Made by a program: the position numbers and the translations under genes
Notes under the pieces: model-generated
The model's database searches: none
What the model was told of the DNA's origin: nothing
Seen by the model: the letters and a program-made list of their open reading frames with translations, nothing else
DNA from: Monarcha castaneiventris obscurior
Taxonomy: Eukaryota > Chordata > Aves > Passeriformes > Monarchidae
NCBI GenBank assembly: GCA_026261815.1
Contig: JAMPIT010000493.1
Location: 9,317,501 to 9,381,500 of the forward strand
DNA: 64,000 nucleotides
Direction of reading: 5' to 3'
Shown: positions 24,663-34,670 of the stretch, one piece after another
How the letters are laid out: each line of letters begins with the position of its first letter
How positions within the stretch are numbered: position 1 is the first letter of the stretch

Positions 24663-26575
24663 CGACAAAACCCTACAAATGTTTTTATTTGAGATTTATT
24701 TTATTTAAGATTTATTTTATTTAAGGTTATCCTGGCTCCTGATTACAATTGGCTTCATTTTCACACCTCACGTTATGAGGCCCTTCAAACAAAACAAACA
24801 AGCAACCCTCAACAGTTTCCAGTTTTGGTTTGTTGTTAAATATGACTTCGAAAATGTTGGGTCAAGCGTCTTCAATAGACCAGGCTGCACTGTTTGTTTA
24901 AAACTCCGAGTGAAGCAAGTCATATGAATGTTTCCAAAGACCCCATTCCAAGAAGTATTTTTGGAAACATTAATGTTGTGTTTTTTAATGAAGGCCACAT
25001 TCTGAGGCTACGACACCATATGTCACATTCATTTCTGGGCTGGAAAAAAAAAAAAGGGGGAAAAAAAAAGAGAAAAAAAAGAAATGGAAACTATGTTTGG
25101 CTTTTAAGTGTTTTTGGATGAATGTCTGTGCATGCTTGTCATTGTTCCTTGGATGAGGGGAGAGCTCTTGGGCTGTTAATCCAGTCCATCCAATATATTT
25201 TACACTCCATGGGCCTGACTCTCCTCTGCCTGGAAGTGTGTGCAGTCATTTCTGCTCAGGAAAAAGGACTGAAGACCTGAGGAAAAAAATTCCCCTAGGA
25301 GAGGTGATTTTTCTGAAATTCGCTTTTCTTAAATTCATTTTCCATGGATTTGTTGGCTCCATTGAAAACCTACATCCGAACTCTGAAATCAGCTTAAAAA
25401 TGGGAAAAGTGCTTGTCATTTTTCCATCGAAAACTTGCAGCTTCTGGGAGAATAATGACAGGTTTCCCACAAAAATATTAGGATTTTTTTTTTTCCTTTG
25501 GGAATGTCAGTTAAAAGCATGAAATTGGCAAAAAATTGGAATTGTTCTGCTGCGTCCCCATCACTTCTGACTGGTTTGTGTGTCAATGGTTGGGATGTTG
25601 TGGAATGAGCTGGAGACCTGCGAGAAAAGGATTTGCCTTTTTAAATGCCGTGTTTTTTATTGGATTCCAGGTGATGAGGTCTCAATTTCCAACATAATTC
25701 TTGTTATTGGTCACTAAATATGGCCCAGCACTGGCACTGCTCAGTTCTTCTCTGCTCTGACAGAGGAATCTCCTAATCCACATCACTTCCTGAATTTGTG
25801 TCACCCACAACTTCCATTAACACCCTCCACGAATGTTTCAAACTCATTAATCAAGATTTAAATATTCTTGGCAGCTGGATATTTTTTTGTTTGCTTTAAA
25901 GAACCATTTCAGAAGCTTTCCAGGACCTCAGAGAGGTTTCTTTTTTCATTTGAAATGTAAATAATTTTCTCCAAATTGAACAAACATGTCTGTGTAGCAC
26001 CAGCCCAGTCAAGTTCACTTCCATGAGCAGGTTTTTCTGTGCTGAAACATAAATAGTGGTGAATGATCGTCTGTTTGATTAATTTTCTGGTTAAAACACA
26101 CCAGCACTGAATTTCCCTGCCCATGTCACTGAAGTTTTACCTCTAAATAAAGGGGTTTTCCCAGTTTTTTTTTTTTTCTAATGGAGTAAAACAAGGAAAA
26201 TTGCAAAAAACAATTAATTACCTCCAATATTTGGCCAAATTTAAGTGGTTTGTTCCACTCCTGTGACTGCTCAGGGGAGCTCATCTTGATTTTAATGTTG
26301 TGTCATGGGATCATTAAAGGACGTAATCACAATGGGGTCACCACAAAGGTTCTGATTTCTCTTTTCACCTACAGACCAAATTTTAGGGTTGATAAGGGCA
26401 TTTTCGACTGGTTGAATTTTTGGCTGTCTCATATTTCCAGGCCTGGTTTTGAGCAAAGCTCTGTAATGGATGTCACAGCCTGTAGCCTTCCAAAAAGTAC
26501 CCGTGGTGGCCACAGAGTGAATGTGTTCAGATTTGGAAATTCAAACGAAAATAGACTTTCTCTTTTATTTCACAG
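24663..26575 (+). other. Probable last intron of KCNJ16
   Basis: This A/T-rich sequence leads to the acceptor of the KCNJ16 coding exon. It contains an A-rich tract with G interruptions at about 25044-25083 and no repeat family. The acceptor at its end has a pyrimidine-rich tract (TTTCTCTTTTATTTCACAG). Where the intron begins cannot be seen. Confidence 0.5.
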
Positions 26576-26630
26576 ATTTCCAATGAACAAAGAAAACAAG
26601 CCCTGGGACCTTCTGTAAGCTGAGGCACAG
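26576..26630 (+). other. KCNJ16: KCNJ16 leader in the coding exon, with an 11-codon uORF
   Basis: A splice acceptor (TTTATTTCACAG, AG at 26574-26575) begins the exon, followed by 55 bases of leader. An upstream ATG at 26583 opens a short frame of 11 codons ending at 26618, just before the main start. The acceptor fits the usual Kir gene plan of untranslated 5' exons spliced to one coding exon; mRNA evidence is not available here. Confidence 0.7.
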
Positions 26631-27902
26631 ATGAGGAAGATGAACGACCAGAGCGGCTGCTACAGGCCTGTAAATAACCAGGGAAACAAGGTCAGCTACT
26701 GTCGGGAAAGCCCGGAAAAGGAGGTGAAAAGGCTGCAGAAGAGATTTCTCCACAAGGATGGAAGCTGCAACGTCTACTTCAAGCACATCTTCGGGGAGTG
26801 GGAGAGCTACGTGGTGGACATTTTCACCACGCTGGTGGACATCAAGTGGCGCCACATGTTTGTGATTTTCTCCCTGTCCTACGTGCTCTCGTGGCTGCTC
26901 TTCGGCCTCGTGTTCTGGCTCATCGCCGTCCAGCACGGGGACTTGTTCGGTGATGAGGGAGTCACCCCCTGCCTGGCAAATGTGCACAGCTTCACGGGAG
27001 CCTTCCTGTTCTCCCTGGAGACCCAGACCACCATCGGGTACGGCTATCGCTGCGTGACCGAGGAGTGCTCGGTCGCCATCCTCATGGTGATCCTGCAGTC
27101 GGTGCTGAGCTGCATCATCGACACCTTCATCATCGGGGCAGCCTTGGCCAAGATGGCCACGGCCAGGAAAAGAGCCCAGACCATCCGTTTCAGCTACTAC
27201 GCCGTGGTTGGGCTGAGGGACGGCAAATTCTGCCTCATGTGGCGCATCGGCGACTTCCGGCCCAACCACATGGTGGAGGGCTCGGTGCGGGCGCAGCTGC
27301 TGCGCTACAGGGAGGACAAGGAGGGGAGGATGACCATGGACTACAGGGACCTCAAGCTGCTCAATGACCAGATCATCCTGGTCACACCAGTGACCGTCGT
27401 CCACGAGATCGACAGCGAGAGCCCCTTGTACGGCCTGGACCGCAAAGCTCTGGCCAAGGACAACTTTGAGATCTTGGTGACTTTTGTCTACACGGGTGAT
27501 TCCACGGGGACTTCGCACCAGTCGCGGAGCTCCTACGTCCCCAGAGAGATCCTGTGGGGCCACAGGTTCAACGATGTGTTGCACGTCAAGAAGAAGTACT
27601 ACAAGGTGGACTGCTTGCAGTTTGAGGAGACCACGGAGGTGTACGCCCCTCACTGCAGCGCCATGCAGCTGGACCGCAAGGAGCACGAGTGGAACCGCGC
27701 CGAGAAAACGCGGGAAAAGCAAGCAGAGAAGTCAGCCCTGGAAATGAAGCCCAACCAAACGTCCTTCAGTGCTGTTGCTCTCGTCACCAGCTGTGAGGAT
27801 CCAGAAGACCCAGTGAAAACCCCCAGCCAACCTCCTGGAGATGTTTCCTACAGGAAAGCAGCTGTGACCTTAAGCAGGCTCTCCATAGAGTCCCAAATCT
27901 AA
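26631..27902 (+). CDS. KCNJ16: Inward rectifier K+ channel Kir5.1 (KCNJ16)
   Basis: This encodes a complete 423-residue inward-rectifier subunit in one exon. After a basic, poorly conserved N-terminus comes the Kir5.1 signature HKDGSCNVYFKHIFGEW (41-57), then TM1 (about 73-99), the pore loop with TQTTIGYG (selectivity filter GYG 136-138), TM2 (about 149-172) and a cytoplasmic C-terminal domain with SHQSRSSYVPREILWGHRFN. C114 and C146 correspond to the conserved extracellular disulphide of the family. The C-terminus RLSIESQI resembles the PDZ-ligand tail of mammalian Kir5.1. Kir5.1 is mostly electrically silent alone and joins Kir4.1 or Kir4.2 to make pH-sensitive plasma-membrane K+ channels in kidney, glia and other epithelia. 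The TM2 rectification position is Asp164, where I recall Asn161 in mammals. ATG codon 4 (26640) has a better context (A at -3) and would put the HKDG motif at exactly the human distance, so the real start may be there (420 residues). Identity is secure. Confidence 0.97.
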   Translation: MRKMNDQSGCYRPVNNQGNKVSYCRESPEKEVKRLQKRFLHKDGSCNVYFKHIFGEWESYVVDIFTTLVDIKWRHMFVIFSLSYVLSWLLFGLVFWLIAVQHGDLFGDEGVTPCLANVHSFTGAFLFSLETQTTIGYGYRCVTEECSVAILMVILQSVLSCIIDTFIIGAALAKMATARKRAQTIRFSYYAVVGLRDGKFCLMWRIGDFRPNHMVEGSVRAQLLRYREDKEGRMTMDYRDLKLLNDQIILVTPVTVVHEIDSESPLYGLDRKALAKDNFEILVTFVYTGDSTGTSHQSRSSYVPREILWGHRFNDVLHVKKKYYKVDCLQFEETTEVYAPHCSAMQLDRKEHEWNRAEKTREKQAEKSALEMKPNQTSFSAVALVTSCEDPEDPVKTPSQPPGDVSYRKAAVTLSRLSIESQI

Positions 27903-28291
27903 CTTTTCCTGCCCTTAAAACCCCTCCCAACAAATTTGTCCCTCGTAGCTCCTCGAATACCAACAACGAACTCGTGTGCAGCAGTATTTACATCTCAGAC
28001 CTCACTGACAGCGTGCCCACGCTGTCACACTCTGTCACACTCTGTCACACACTGCTGGGCACCAGGGGCAGCTCTGCTCTGCCTGCTCTGGGCACCAGCT
28101 GCAGATCAGCTGTGGCACGAGGGAGCAGCTTCCCCTAGGGATGCCCAGGGAGCTCCTGCACTTGAGCAAACCCCGTGGGAACTTTCTTCCCCTGCAGGGA
28201 GCAGGGCTGGCCATGCCCAGAGACAGAGAATGACCTCGGCAGGGCACACAAACCGTGCCCTGTGCCCTCCAGGTCAGGGGTTTCAAAGCTG
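27903..28291 (+). other. KCNJ16: Start of KCNJ16 3' UTR
   Basis: This non-coding sequence follows the stop codon. It includes a small TCTGTCACAC triplication at about 28023-28050. No AATAAA signal is seen here, so the transcript probably continues into the repeats downstream. Confidence 0.5.
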
Positions 28292-29010
28292 CCTCGTTGG
28301 TTTGGAAAGCCCATTCCCAGTCCCTCCAGGAGGCTCTGAAGCTCCATTATCCCAACCAATGATTCCTCAGATGCAGCCTCATCCCAGAGCTCCTCTGGGG
28401 AATCTATGGGGCTGTTCTTTGTAGGACAAAGCAATAACCAACCCCAGTGTTCCTGGCTGGCTTTGGACACCTATTTACACCCTGCCCAGTCCTGTGGGAT
28501 CCACAGTGGGGTCCTGGAGAGTTTTCGTTCCCTCGTTGGTTTGGAAAGCCCATTCCCAGTCCCTCCAGGAGGCTCTGAAGCTCCATTATCCCAACCAATG
28601 ATTCCTCAGATGCAGCCTCATCCCAGAGCTCCTCTGGGGAATCTATGGGGCTGTTCTTTGTAGGACAAAGCAATAACCACCCCAGTGTTCCTGGCTGGCT
28701 TTGGACACCTATTTACACCCTGCCCAGTCCTGTGGGATCCACAGTGGGGTCCTGGAGAGTTTTCGTTCCCTGTTGGTTTGGAAAGCCCATTCCCAGTCCC
28801 TCCAGGAGGCTCCGAAGCTCCATTATCCCAACCAATGATTCCTCAGATGCAGCCTCATCCCAGAGCTCCTCTGGGGAATCTATGGGGCTGTTCTTTGTAG
28901 GACAAAGCAATAACCAACCCCAGTGTTCCTGGCTGGCTTTGGACACCTATTTACACCCTGCCCAGTCCTGTGGGATCCACAGTGGGGTCCTGGAGAGTTT
29001 TCATTCCCTG
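28292..29010 (+). repeat. 239-bp tandem repeat, three copies, in the KCNJ16 3' region
   Basis: Three nearly identical copies begin at TTTGGAAAGCCCATTCCCAG (28301, 28540, 28777), giving periods of 239 and 237. Each includes CCATTATCCCAACCAATGAT, CTGTTCTTTGTAGGACAAAG, GGCTTTGGACACCTATTTAC and ATCCACAGTGGGGTCCTGGA. Divergence is a few single-base changes, so the expansion is recent or gene-converted. Open frames through it are not conserved proteins. Confidence 0.95.
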
Positions 29011-30240
29011 GTCATGAGCCATTCCCTGAAGTGCCGCTCCCTCAGCAGCTGGAGGGCTGCAGGAGGTAAAAAAAAAAAATCAAAACAAGACCTCCAGTTT
29101 TAAATCAGCAAAATCAAGTTAAGCCTTGAGGAGAAGATCGTGTTTGGAGTGAGCTGTGCAATATTTTATATCAAATCCTCTTGCATTTCATTTTGCTTTT
29201 CTTTTTAGTGTGTTGCGCTTCTGTGCAAAGACAATCTGGGGAACAAACAGGGTGATTTTGTCAAAATGAAAAATGTTTGTCTCGGCTGTGACAAAATGAT
29301 CCTTCACAGAGAAATCCAACAACTCCTCTGTCGGCTCAAACTGGGAAAAAAAGGAAAATGTTCATGCTCTGAAGGTGTCTGTGACGTGCAAATTCCGTGC
29401 TCTGCACATCTCTGTAATTATTTCGTGAGCAATGCCTCATCGTGCTTTTGCCCCTGATGATTGCAGCTCATTTGCGTTGTGCTTAATTACCCTGCAAACG
29501 TAAAATAATCATCTCTGAGTTTGGGGGATTGATCTCACCCGACCTGAGCAGCAAAGAAATTCAGTGTTTGTGTGCTCTCTGTGTTACTGGAACTCTTCTG
29601 TCTCCACAGGGGAATCCATCCCACTTTCCTCGGGTTTTTAGGGAGCTGAGGGAAGCAGGATGAGTTTATCCTGGAAGTGTTTATCCCTCTCCATTTATTG
29701 CTGAAGGAGATGAAATGACTGCCGTGGAAATGCTGCCTAACTTTAGGCTGCTAAAATTAGCTCTGACGAGTCATTCACATCATTCTGACTAATTAATTGG
29801 GTTTTTATGAGCTCATCATGTTTAATGAAGAAAAAATAGCCTGCTAAGTGTTTTTTTTTCCCCTGCAATTTACTCCGTGTAGTAGTAGGATTGCTGGATT
29901 ATTTTAACGTATTTCTCTTTTGCTGGCACTTGTCTCTGGATAAACGTGATCCCTTTAGGTAAAACCGAAGCCTGGGGGGTGTTAGTTATTCCAAAACTCA
30001 TTAATTAGCCTATTTTATGTGCTGATTCATCAGCAGCAACCACTTATAAGTGCAGTAAAAACCATCTTCTTGTATCCTGGATTTAAACACTGGCAGACAT
30101 GGGGGAAACAGTCTAGGAAAAAATGGAAAGGAATGTAGGAAAATGTAGGAAAATGTAGGAAAATGTAGAAGGGTCTCAGGACTTCTGTGGTGTTGGAAAA
30201 TAAAAACCATTGGGATTGAATAAAATAGAATATCACCTTC
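29011..30240 (+). other. KCNJ16: Possible remaining KCNJ16 3' UTR
   Basis: This is A/T-rich non-coding DNA. The first AATAAA motifs found downstream of the coding sequence are at 30199-30204 and 30219-30224, which would give a 3' UTR of about 2.3 kb. A nearer non-canonical signal cannot be excluded. A small GGAAAATGTA repeat lies at about 30133-30168. Confidence 0.4.
30199..30224 (+). terminator. Candidate KCNJ16 polyadenylation signals
   Basis: Two AATAAA hexamers (30199-30204 and 30219-30224) lie 2.3 kb after the stop codon. They are the first canonical signals on the plus strand noted after the gene; use in the transcript is inferred. Confidence 0.4.
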
Positions 30241-31435
30241 CAGACATGGGAATTAACCCTTCCACACCCCTCAGATCCCGGCTGGGATGCTTTTATTCAA
30301 GGCAGGGCACCCCTTTTTGGGAAAGACGTGGAGCAATTGGAAGGGAATGGGGAGATGTGGAAAACCTGGCAGTGAGGAAATGACTCGAGGTGTTTCAGTC
30401 CTAAAAGGGGTTGGGAGGCAAAGAGCTCTCAAACACAGGAATTGCAGTGGGAGGGAGGGACAGTCTGGGGCTGGGACAGGAAAAGAGGGGCTGAAAGTGG
30501 GGGGAAAGGGAGGGAAAATAATTAGGGAAGACTTAAAGAGGGTGAGGGTGACAGAGGTGAGGGTTTGTGACCTCTGGGGTGGCTCTGGGGAACCTGAGGG
30601 AGGAGGAAGCAGAGTCAGGAGTGAGACACAAAGGCCAACCTGGAACTTCCCAAGGCTGCTGCTCTGTGATCCCGTGATCTCCACAAACAGGGAATGTCCC
30701 ACGTGGATGAAGCTGAACTTCTCACTTTGCACGGGCTCACCTGCAGTGTTTGCTTCATCACAGAGCAAAGGCACTCAGAGAGGTGAGATACTGCTGAGAT
30801 AAGGCACCAAAATCCCCAAATTCCTTCCAAAGATGCCAATTCCGGGTGCTGGGTGCAAAATCTGCTCCCCCTGTGAAGCTGGGAAGCTCAACTGCCTTTC
30901 CCTCCTCAAGTTCACTTCCCTGTGAGCACCTGGAAAAAAATTCTTCCTTTTGGAATGGCTTTGCTGGGAGTGGAAGTACCACCCAGAAGAGCCTGATTTA
31001 GGGGTTTGTCCGGTGTTTTTTGGTACAGAGGGACACAAATGATGGATGCAAGTGCACGAGCGTGGCTGGGAAGGCCTGGGTCAGCTGAGGAGGATCAGGA
31101 AGAAACTCCTCTCCTGGGCATGTTAATCCATAAAAAGCTACTCTAAATTTTCTCCTGCTTTTATCTCCAGCCTCTGATCGCAGCCCATGCTGGGGACACT
31201 GGGGAGCCACTGCTCTCTGGCTTTTTTCTGTTTGCTGGTTTAATTTCATTTATCTCAAAACAGACACAATATGTAATTATAATAATGAATAGCAAAGCAG
31301 GCAGTTTTGGGTTGGTTTTTTTATTTTTAATGATTAAAGCCATCACAATAAAGAACATTTCTCTGCCACACACCTTGTGAGAGCACATTGGGCTTCTCTT
31401 CCCTTCAGCTACAAGTTTTTAGCTTCCATATCCAG
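30241..31435. other. Non-coding intergenic DNA
   Basis: A purine-rich stretch (about 30430-30620) yields open frames of unremarkable composition. No gene, RNA gene or repeat family is recognised. Confidence 0.45.
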
Positions 31436-31652
31436 GTTCTCTGGGCACCCTGTGCCAGGGCATCTCCACCCTCACAGGGAATAATTTCTTCCTAATTTCT
31501 CATCTAAATCCACCCTCTGGCAGTGGGAAGCCATTCCCTGTGTCCTGTCCCTCCATCCCTTGTCCCCGTCCCTCTCCAGCTCTTTTGGAGCCCCTTTAGG
31601 CCCTGCAAGGGGCTCTGAGCTCTCCCTGGAGCCTTCTCTTCTCCAATCCAGG
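31436..31652 (-). mobile_element. CR1 LINE fragment
   Basis: Antisense CR1 landmarks: CTGGGCACCCTGTGCCAGGG, CCACCCTCACAGGGAATAAT, TTCTTCCTAATTTCTCATCT, CCATTCCCTGTGTCCTGTCC and CTTCTCTTCTCC. It lacks the terminal 3' piece and the 5' part. Confidence 0.88.
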
Positions 31653-33148
31653 TTTATATTTAGGTGGGCCCTGACTTTGTTCTGGGTAGAGCCAGTTCTT
31701 AATCCTTCCTCCCTAGGAAAGGACCCCGGAAAGCTTCCTGCAGGACACTGGACAATGGAAAAATAGCATAAATAGGATAAATAGGATAAATAGGATAAAT
31801 GAGAGAGAGACTCTTCCTCACCCACCTGCTCTTTCTCCACGAGGATTTCCCAGGGATTTTTTCCATCCCCATTGCAGGGCTGAGCAATAAAAAAAGCAAA
31901 GAAGCCTCCCAGAAACCCAACCAAAACAACAACACGTGAGTCCCCCAGCAGGGACACGGACCTGACCCTCCAGGCATTCCCAACTCATCAGAGGAATGTT
32001 CCCACCAGCCCAGAGGGAAGAACCTGGATGCATTTTGGGCAGTTCAGAGGTGAAACAAAAGGACCTCCCAGGGCATTTCACATCTCCTTGGGGGCTCCCA
32101 AGAGCTGGTTCCTAGGGCTGAGGATCAGCAGCTCCTTCCCAGCCACCACAAGGCAGGAATTGGAATTTCTGTGTGAGTTGCTCTCACCCCGTCCCCAACT
32201 TTTCCACAAAATTTACCAGCTGAAGCAAAATTCTAAACAACAAAGAGAAGACACAAACCACCCTGCACTGGCCTCCTGACTCGTGGTTAGAACTTCATCC
32301 TGGTTATTTTCCCTTGGAAAGCAGCGCCGTTGTTCCGGGTCAAGATTAATTTCTGTCAAAGGGGATATAATCAGAGATTATTATATCATTTATTTTTCCA
32401 GCCTTGCTCACCACCATTCATTAGGGCAGTTGGCATCTCCTCCCCTGTTATCATGTGTCATTTGCTGCATAGTTTGTGTGGAGCTGGGTCTCAGATGTGG
32501 GACAGGACCTTCTCCCCTTGTTTATCCCCTGTTTCTCACACGCTGTGCAGGAGGTCTGAGCTCACTTCAGGAAAAAACAGGTACCTGCCAGGACATCAGA
32601 AATGTTGTGTAGAAGGGGAAAAAAAATTGCTTGGGAGCTTTTTTTAATCTCTTAAATCTTTGCTGGTTGGAGCTGGGAACCTGCAAACAGAGGGGGTTGG
32701 TGCCTGTGGTGGGCAGGAGAGGCCCGAAGGAGGGAAAAGGAAGAAGCCTCTGACCACGGAGTCACTTCCAGGCAGACAAGAGGAAGTGTGGAACAAACGG
32801 AACCGGGCTTAAACAAGAAGATTTCATCTGGGCTGAAAAATGTGGATCAGTGGCTGAAAAATGTGGATTGGTGTTTTTACGAGGCTTAAAAGCCACAGCA
32901 CGGGAGCCGCTTCCAGAATTGAGAGGTTTTTGTGGGGTCAGTCCTGGGGGCTGAGGAGCTGCTGGGGATGAGCATGGGGCAAGGGCAGTGGGAAGTTGGG
33001 CAGTTCTGATTTGGGCTGTGCTGCTCCCTGGAAAAGCAGGAGGGTTTGGGACTGGGATATCGACACCTCTCCATGTTCTCTTCAGGCCAAACGACACAAA
33101 GTTACCTTGGAGAGGCAAAAATGCACAAGGATTTCCCATCCAGGTGTG
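31653..33148. other. Non-coding intergenic DNA
   Basis: This includes a 10-bp GGATAAATA repeat of about four copies at 31767-31803. No gene is recognised. Confidence 0.45.
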
Positions 33149-33370
33149 CCATGGAATCATGGAGGGGTTTGGGATGGAAGGGAGCTCGAAGCTCAGTTCC
33201 AGCCCTGCCACAGGCAGTGACACCTTCCACAGCTCAGGCTGCTCCAGCCTGGCCTTGGGCACTGCCAGGGATGGGGCAGCTGCAGCTCACGGGGGAATTT
33301 CTCCCAAATGCCTCATCTGAACCTCCCCTCCTCCAGTTTAAAACCATTCCCCCTTTTCCTGTCGCTGTCT
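33149..33370 (-). mobile_element. CR1 LINE 3' fragment
   Basis: Antisense CR1 begins with GGAATCATGGAGGGGTTTGG and continues through CACAGGCAGTGACACCTTCC, CTGCTCCAGCCTGGCCTTGG, GCACTGCCAGGGATGGGGCA and a TTTCTCCCAAATGCCTCATC block. It ends about 55 bases before a large C-rich array. Confidence 0.88.
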
Positions 33371-33425
33371 TCTCACGTAACAAGCCGCTCTCCCTCTTTT
33401 TTGCCATCCCCCTTTAGGGTCTGGA

Positions 33426-34296
33426 CTGATCCTGATCCCAATCCTGGTCCTGGTCCCGTTCCCATTCCTGATCCCAATCTCAATCCTGATCCTGATCCCA
33501 AACCTGATGCTGGTCCTGATCCCAATCCCGTTCTTGACCCTGACTCCAGTCCTGGTCCTGATCCCAGTCCTGATCCTGATCTCAATCCCGATCCAGGTCC
33601 ACTTCCCGATCCCAACACGATTCCAATCACCAATCCCGGTCCCGATCTGGATCCCGAGTCCATCCCAATCCCATTCCTGATCCCGATCCCTATCCTGATC
33701 CCAATCCCGACACATTCTTGATCCCAATCCCAATCCCGATCCTGGTTCCGATCTCATCCCGATCCCATCCCAATCCCATTCCTGATCCCAATCCTGATCC
33801 CGATCCCTGTCCCAATCCTGATCCTGGTCCCGATCCCATCCCGATCCCAATCCCTATCCCATCCCAATCCCCATCCCGATCCTTATCCCAGTCCTGTTCC
33901 CGATCCCATCCCGATCCCATCCTGGTCCCATCCCATCCTGTTCCCGATCCCGTTCCCAATCCCATCTCGATCCCATCCTGTTCTGGATCCTGTTCTGGAT
34001 CCTGATCCCGATCTTGATCCCGATCTTGATCCCATCCTGATCCCGATCCCATCCCGATCTTGATCCCATACCGATCCCGATCTTGATCCCATCCCAATCC
34101 CATCCCAATCCCGATCCCATCCCCATCCCCATCCCCATCCCCATCCCCATCCCCATCCCCATCCCGATCCCATCCCGATCCCGGTCCCATCCCCATCCTG
34201 ATCCCATCCCGATCCCGGTCCCATCCCCATCCCGATCCCGGTCCCATCCCCATCCCGATCCCATCCCAATCCCGATCCCATCCCGATCCCGGTCCC
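33426..34296. repeat. (GATCCC)n-type hexanucleotide array, about 870 bp
   Basis: The array is made of GATCCC, AATCCC, CATCCC and GATCCTGGTCCC variants in six-base phase. The middle (about 34116-34165) is nearly pure CATCCC. Because the period is six, stop-free frames run several hundred codons on both strands with Asp/Pro or Gly/Asp/Trp repeats; these are artefacts. C runs every six bases leave the minus strand very G-rich. Confidence 0.96.
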
Positions 34297-34590
34297 TCGG
34301 CCGCCACCTGGCGGCAGCTCCCGGCAGCTCCCACTGTCACCGGAGCATCGCGGCCGCGCCAGGCCCAGCCCCCGCCGCCCTCCCTCGGCCCCAGCGCCCC
34401 GCGGGATCTGTTCTGCACCCCCCGGCACGGGACCCCCGCCCGTCCCCGAATGCCACCCCACAAAAGCGGGGTAATGCTTATAACAACCCGTTGTCAGTGA
34501 ATTCCCAGTATTCCCAGCGTTTCCTGACCAGCCCCGGGAGATTTGGGCGCAGCTCTCACATTCAGCACCGTAAATCAGCGCAGAGCAGAT
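34297..34590. other. GC-rich unique spacer
   Basis: CpG-containing single-copy sequence lies between the hexamer array and the 11-bp array. It has no TATA or splice landmark sufficient to call a promoter or exon. Confidence 0.4.
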
Positions 34591-34670
34591 TTTGTGATAA
34601 AATTGTGATAAAATTGTGATAAAATTGTGATAAAATTGTGATAAAATTGTGATAAAATTGTGATAAAATT
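34591..34670. repeat. 11-bp minisatellite, seven copies
   Basis: ATTGTGATAAA repeats without interruption about seven times. It is near perfect, so it is probably polymorphic in length. Confidence 0.95.

Noticed and set aside
26565..27722. 385-codon minus-strand open frame
   Set aside because: It is the antisense shadow of the KCNJ16 coding region, caused by its codon composition; there is no independent evidence.
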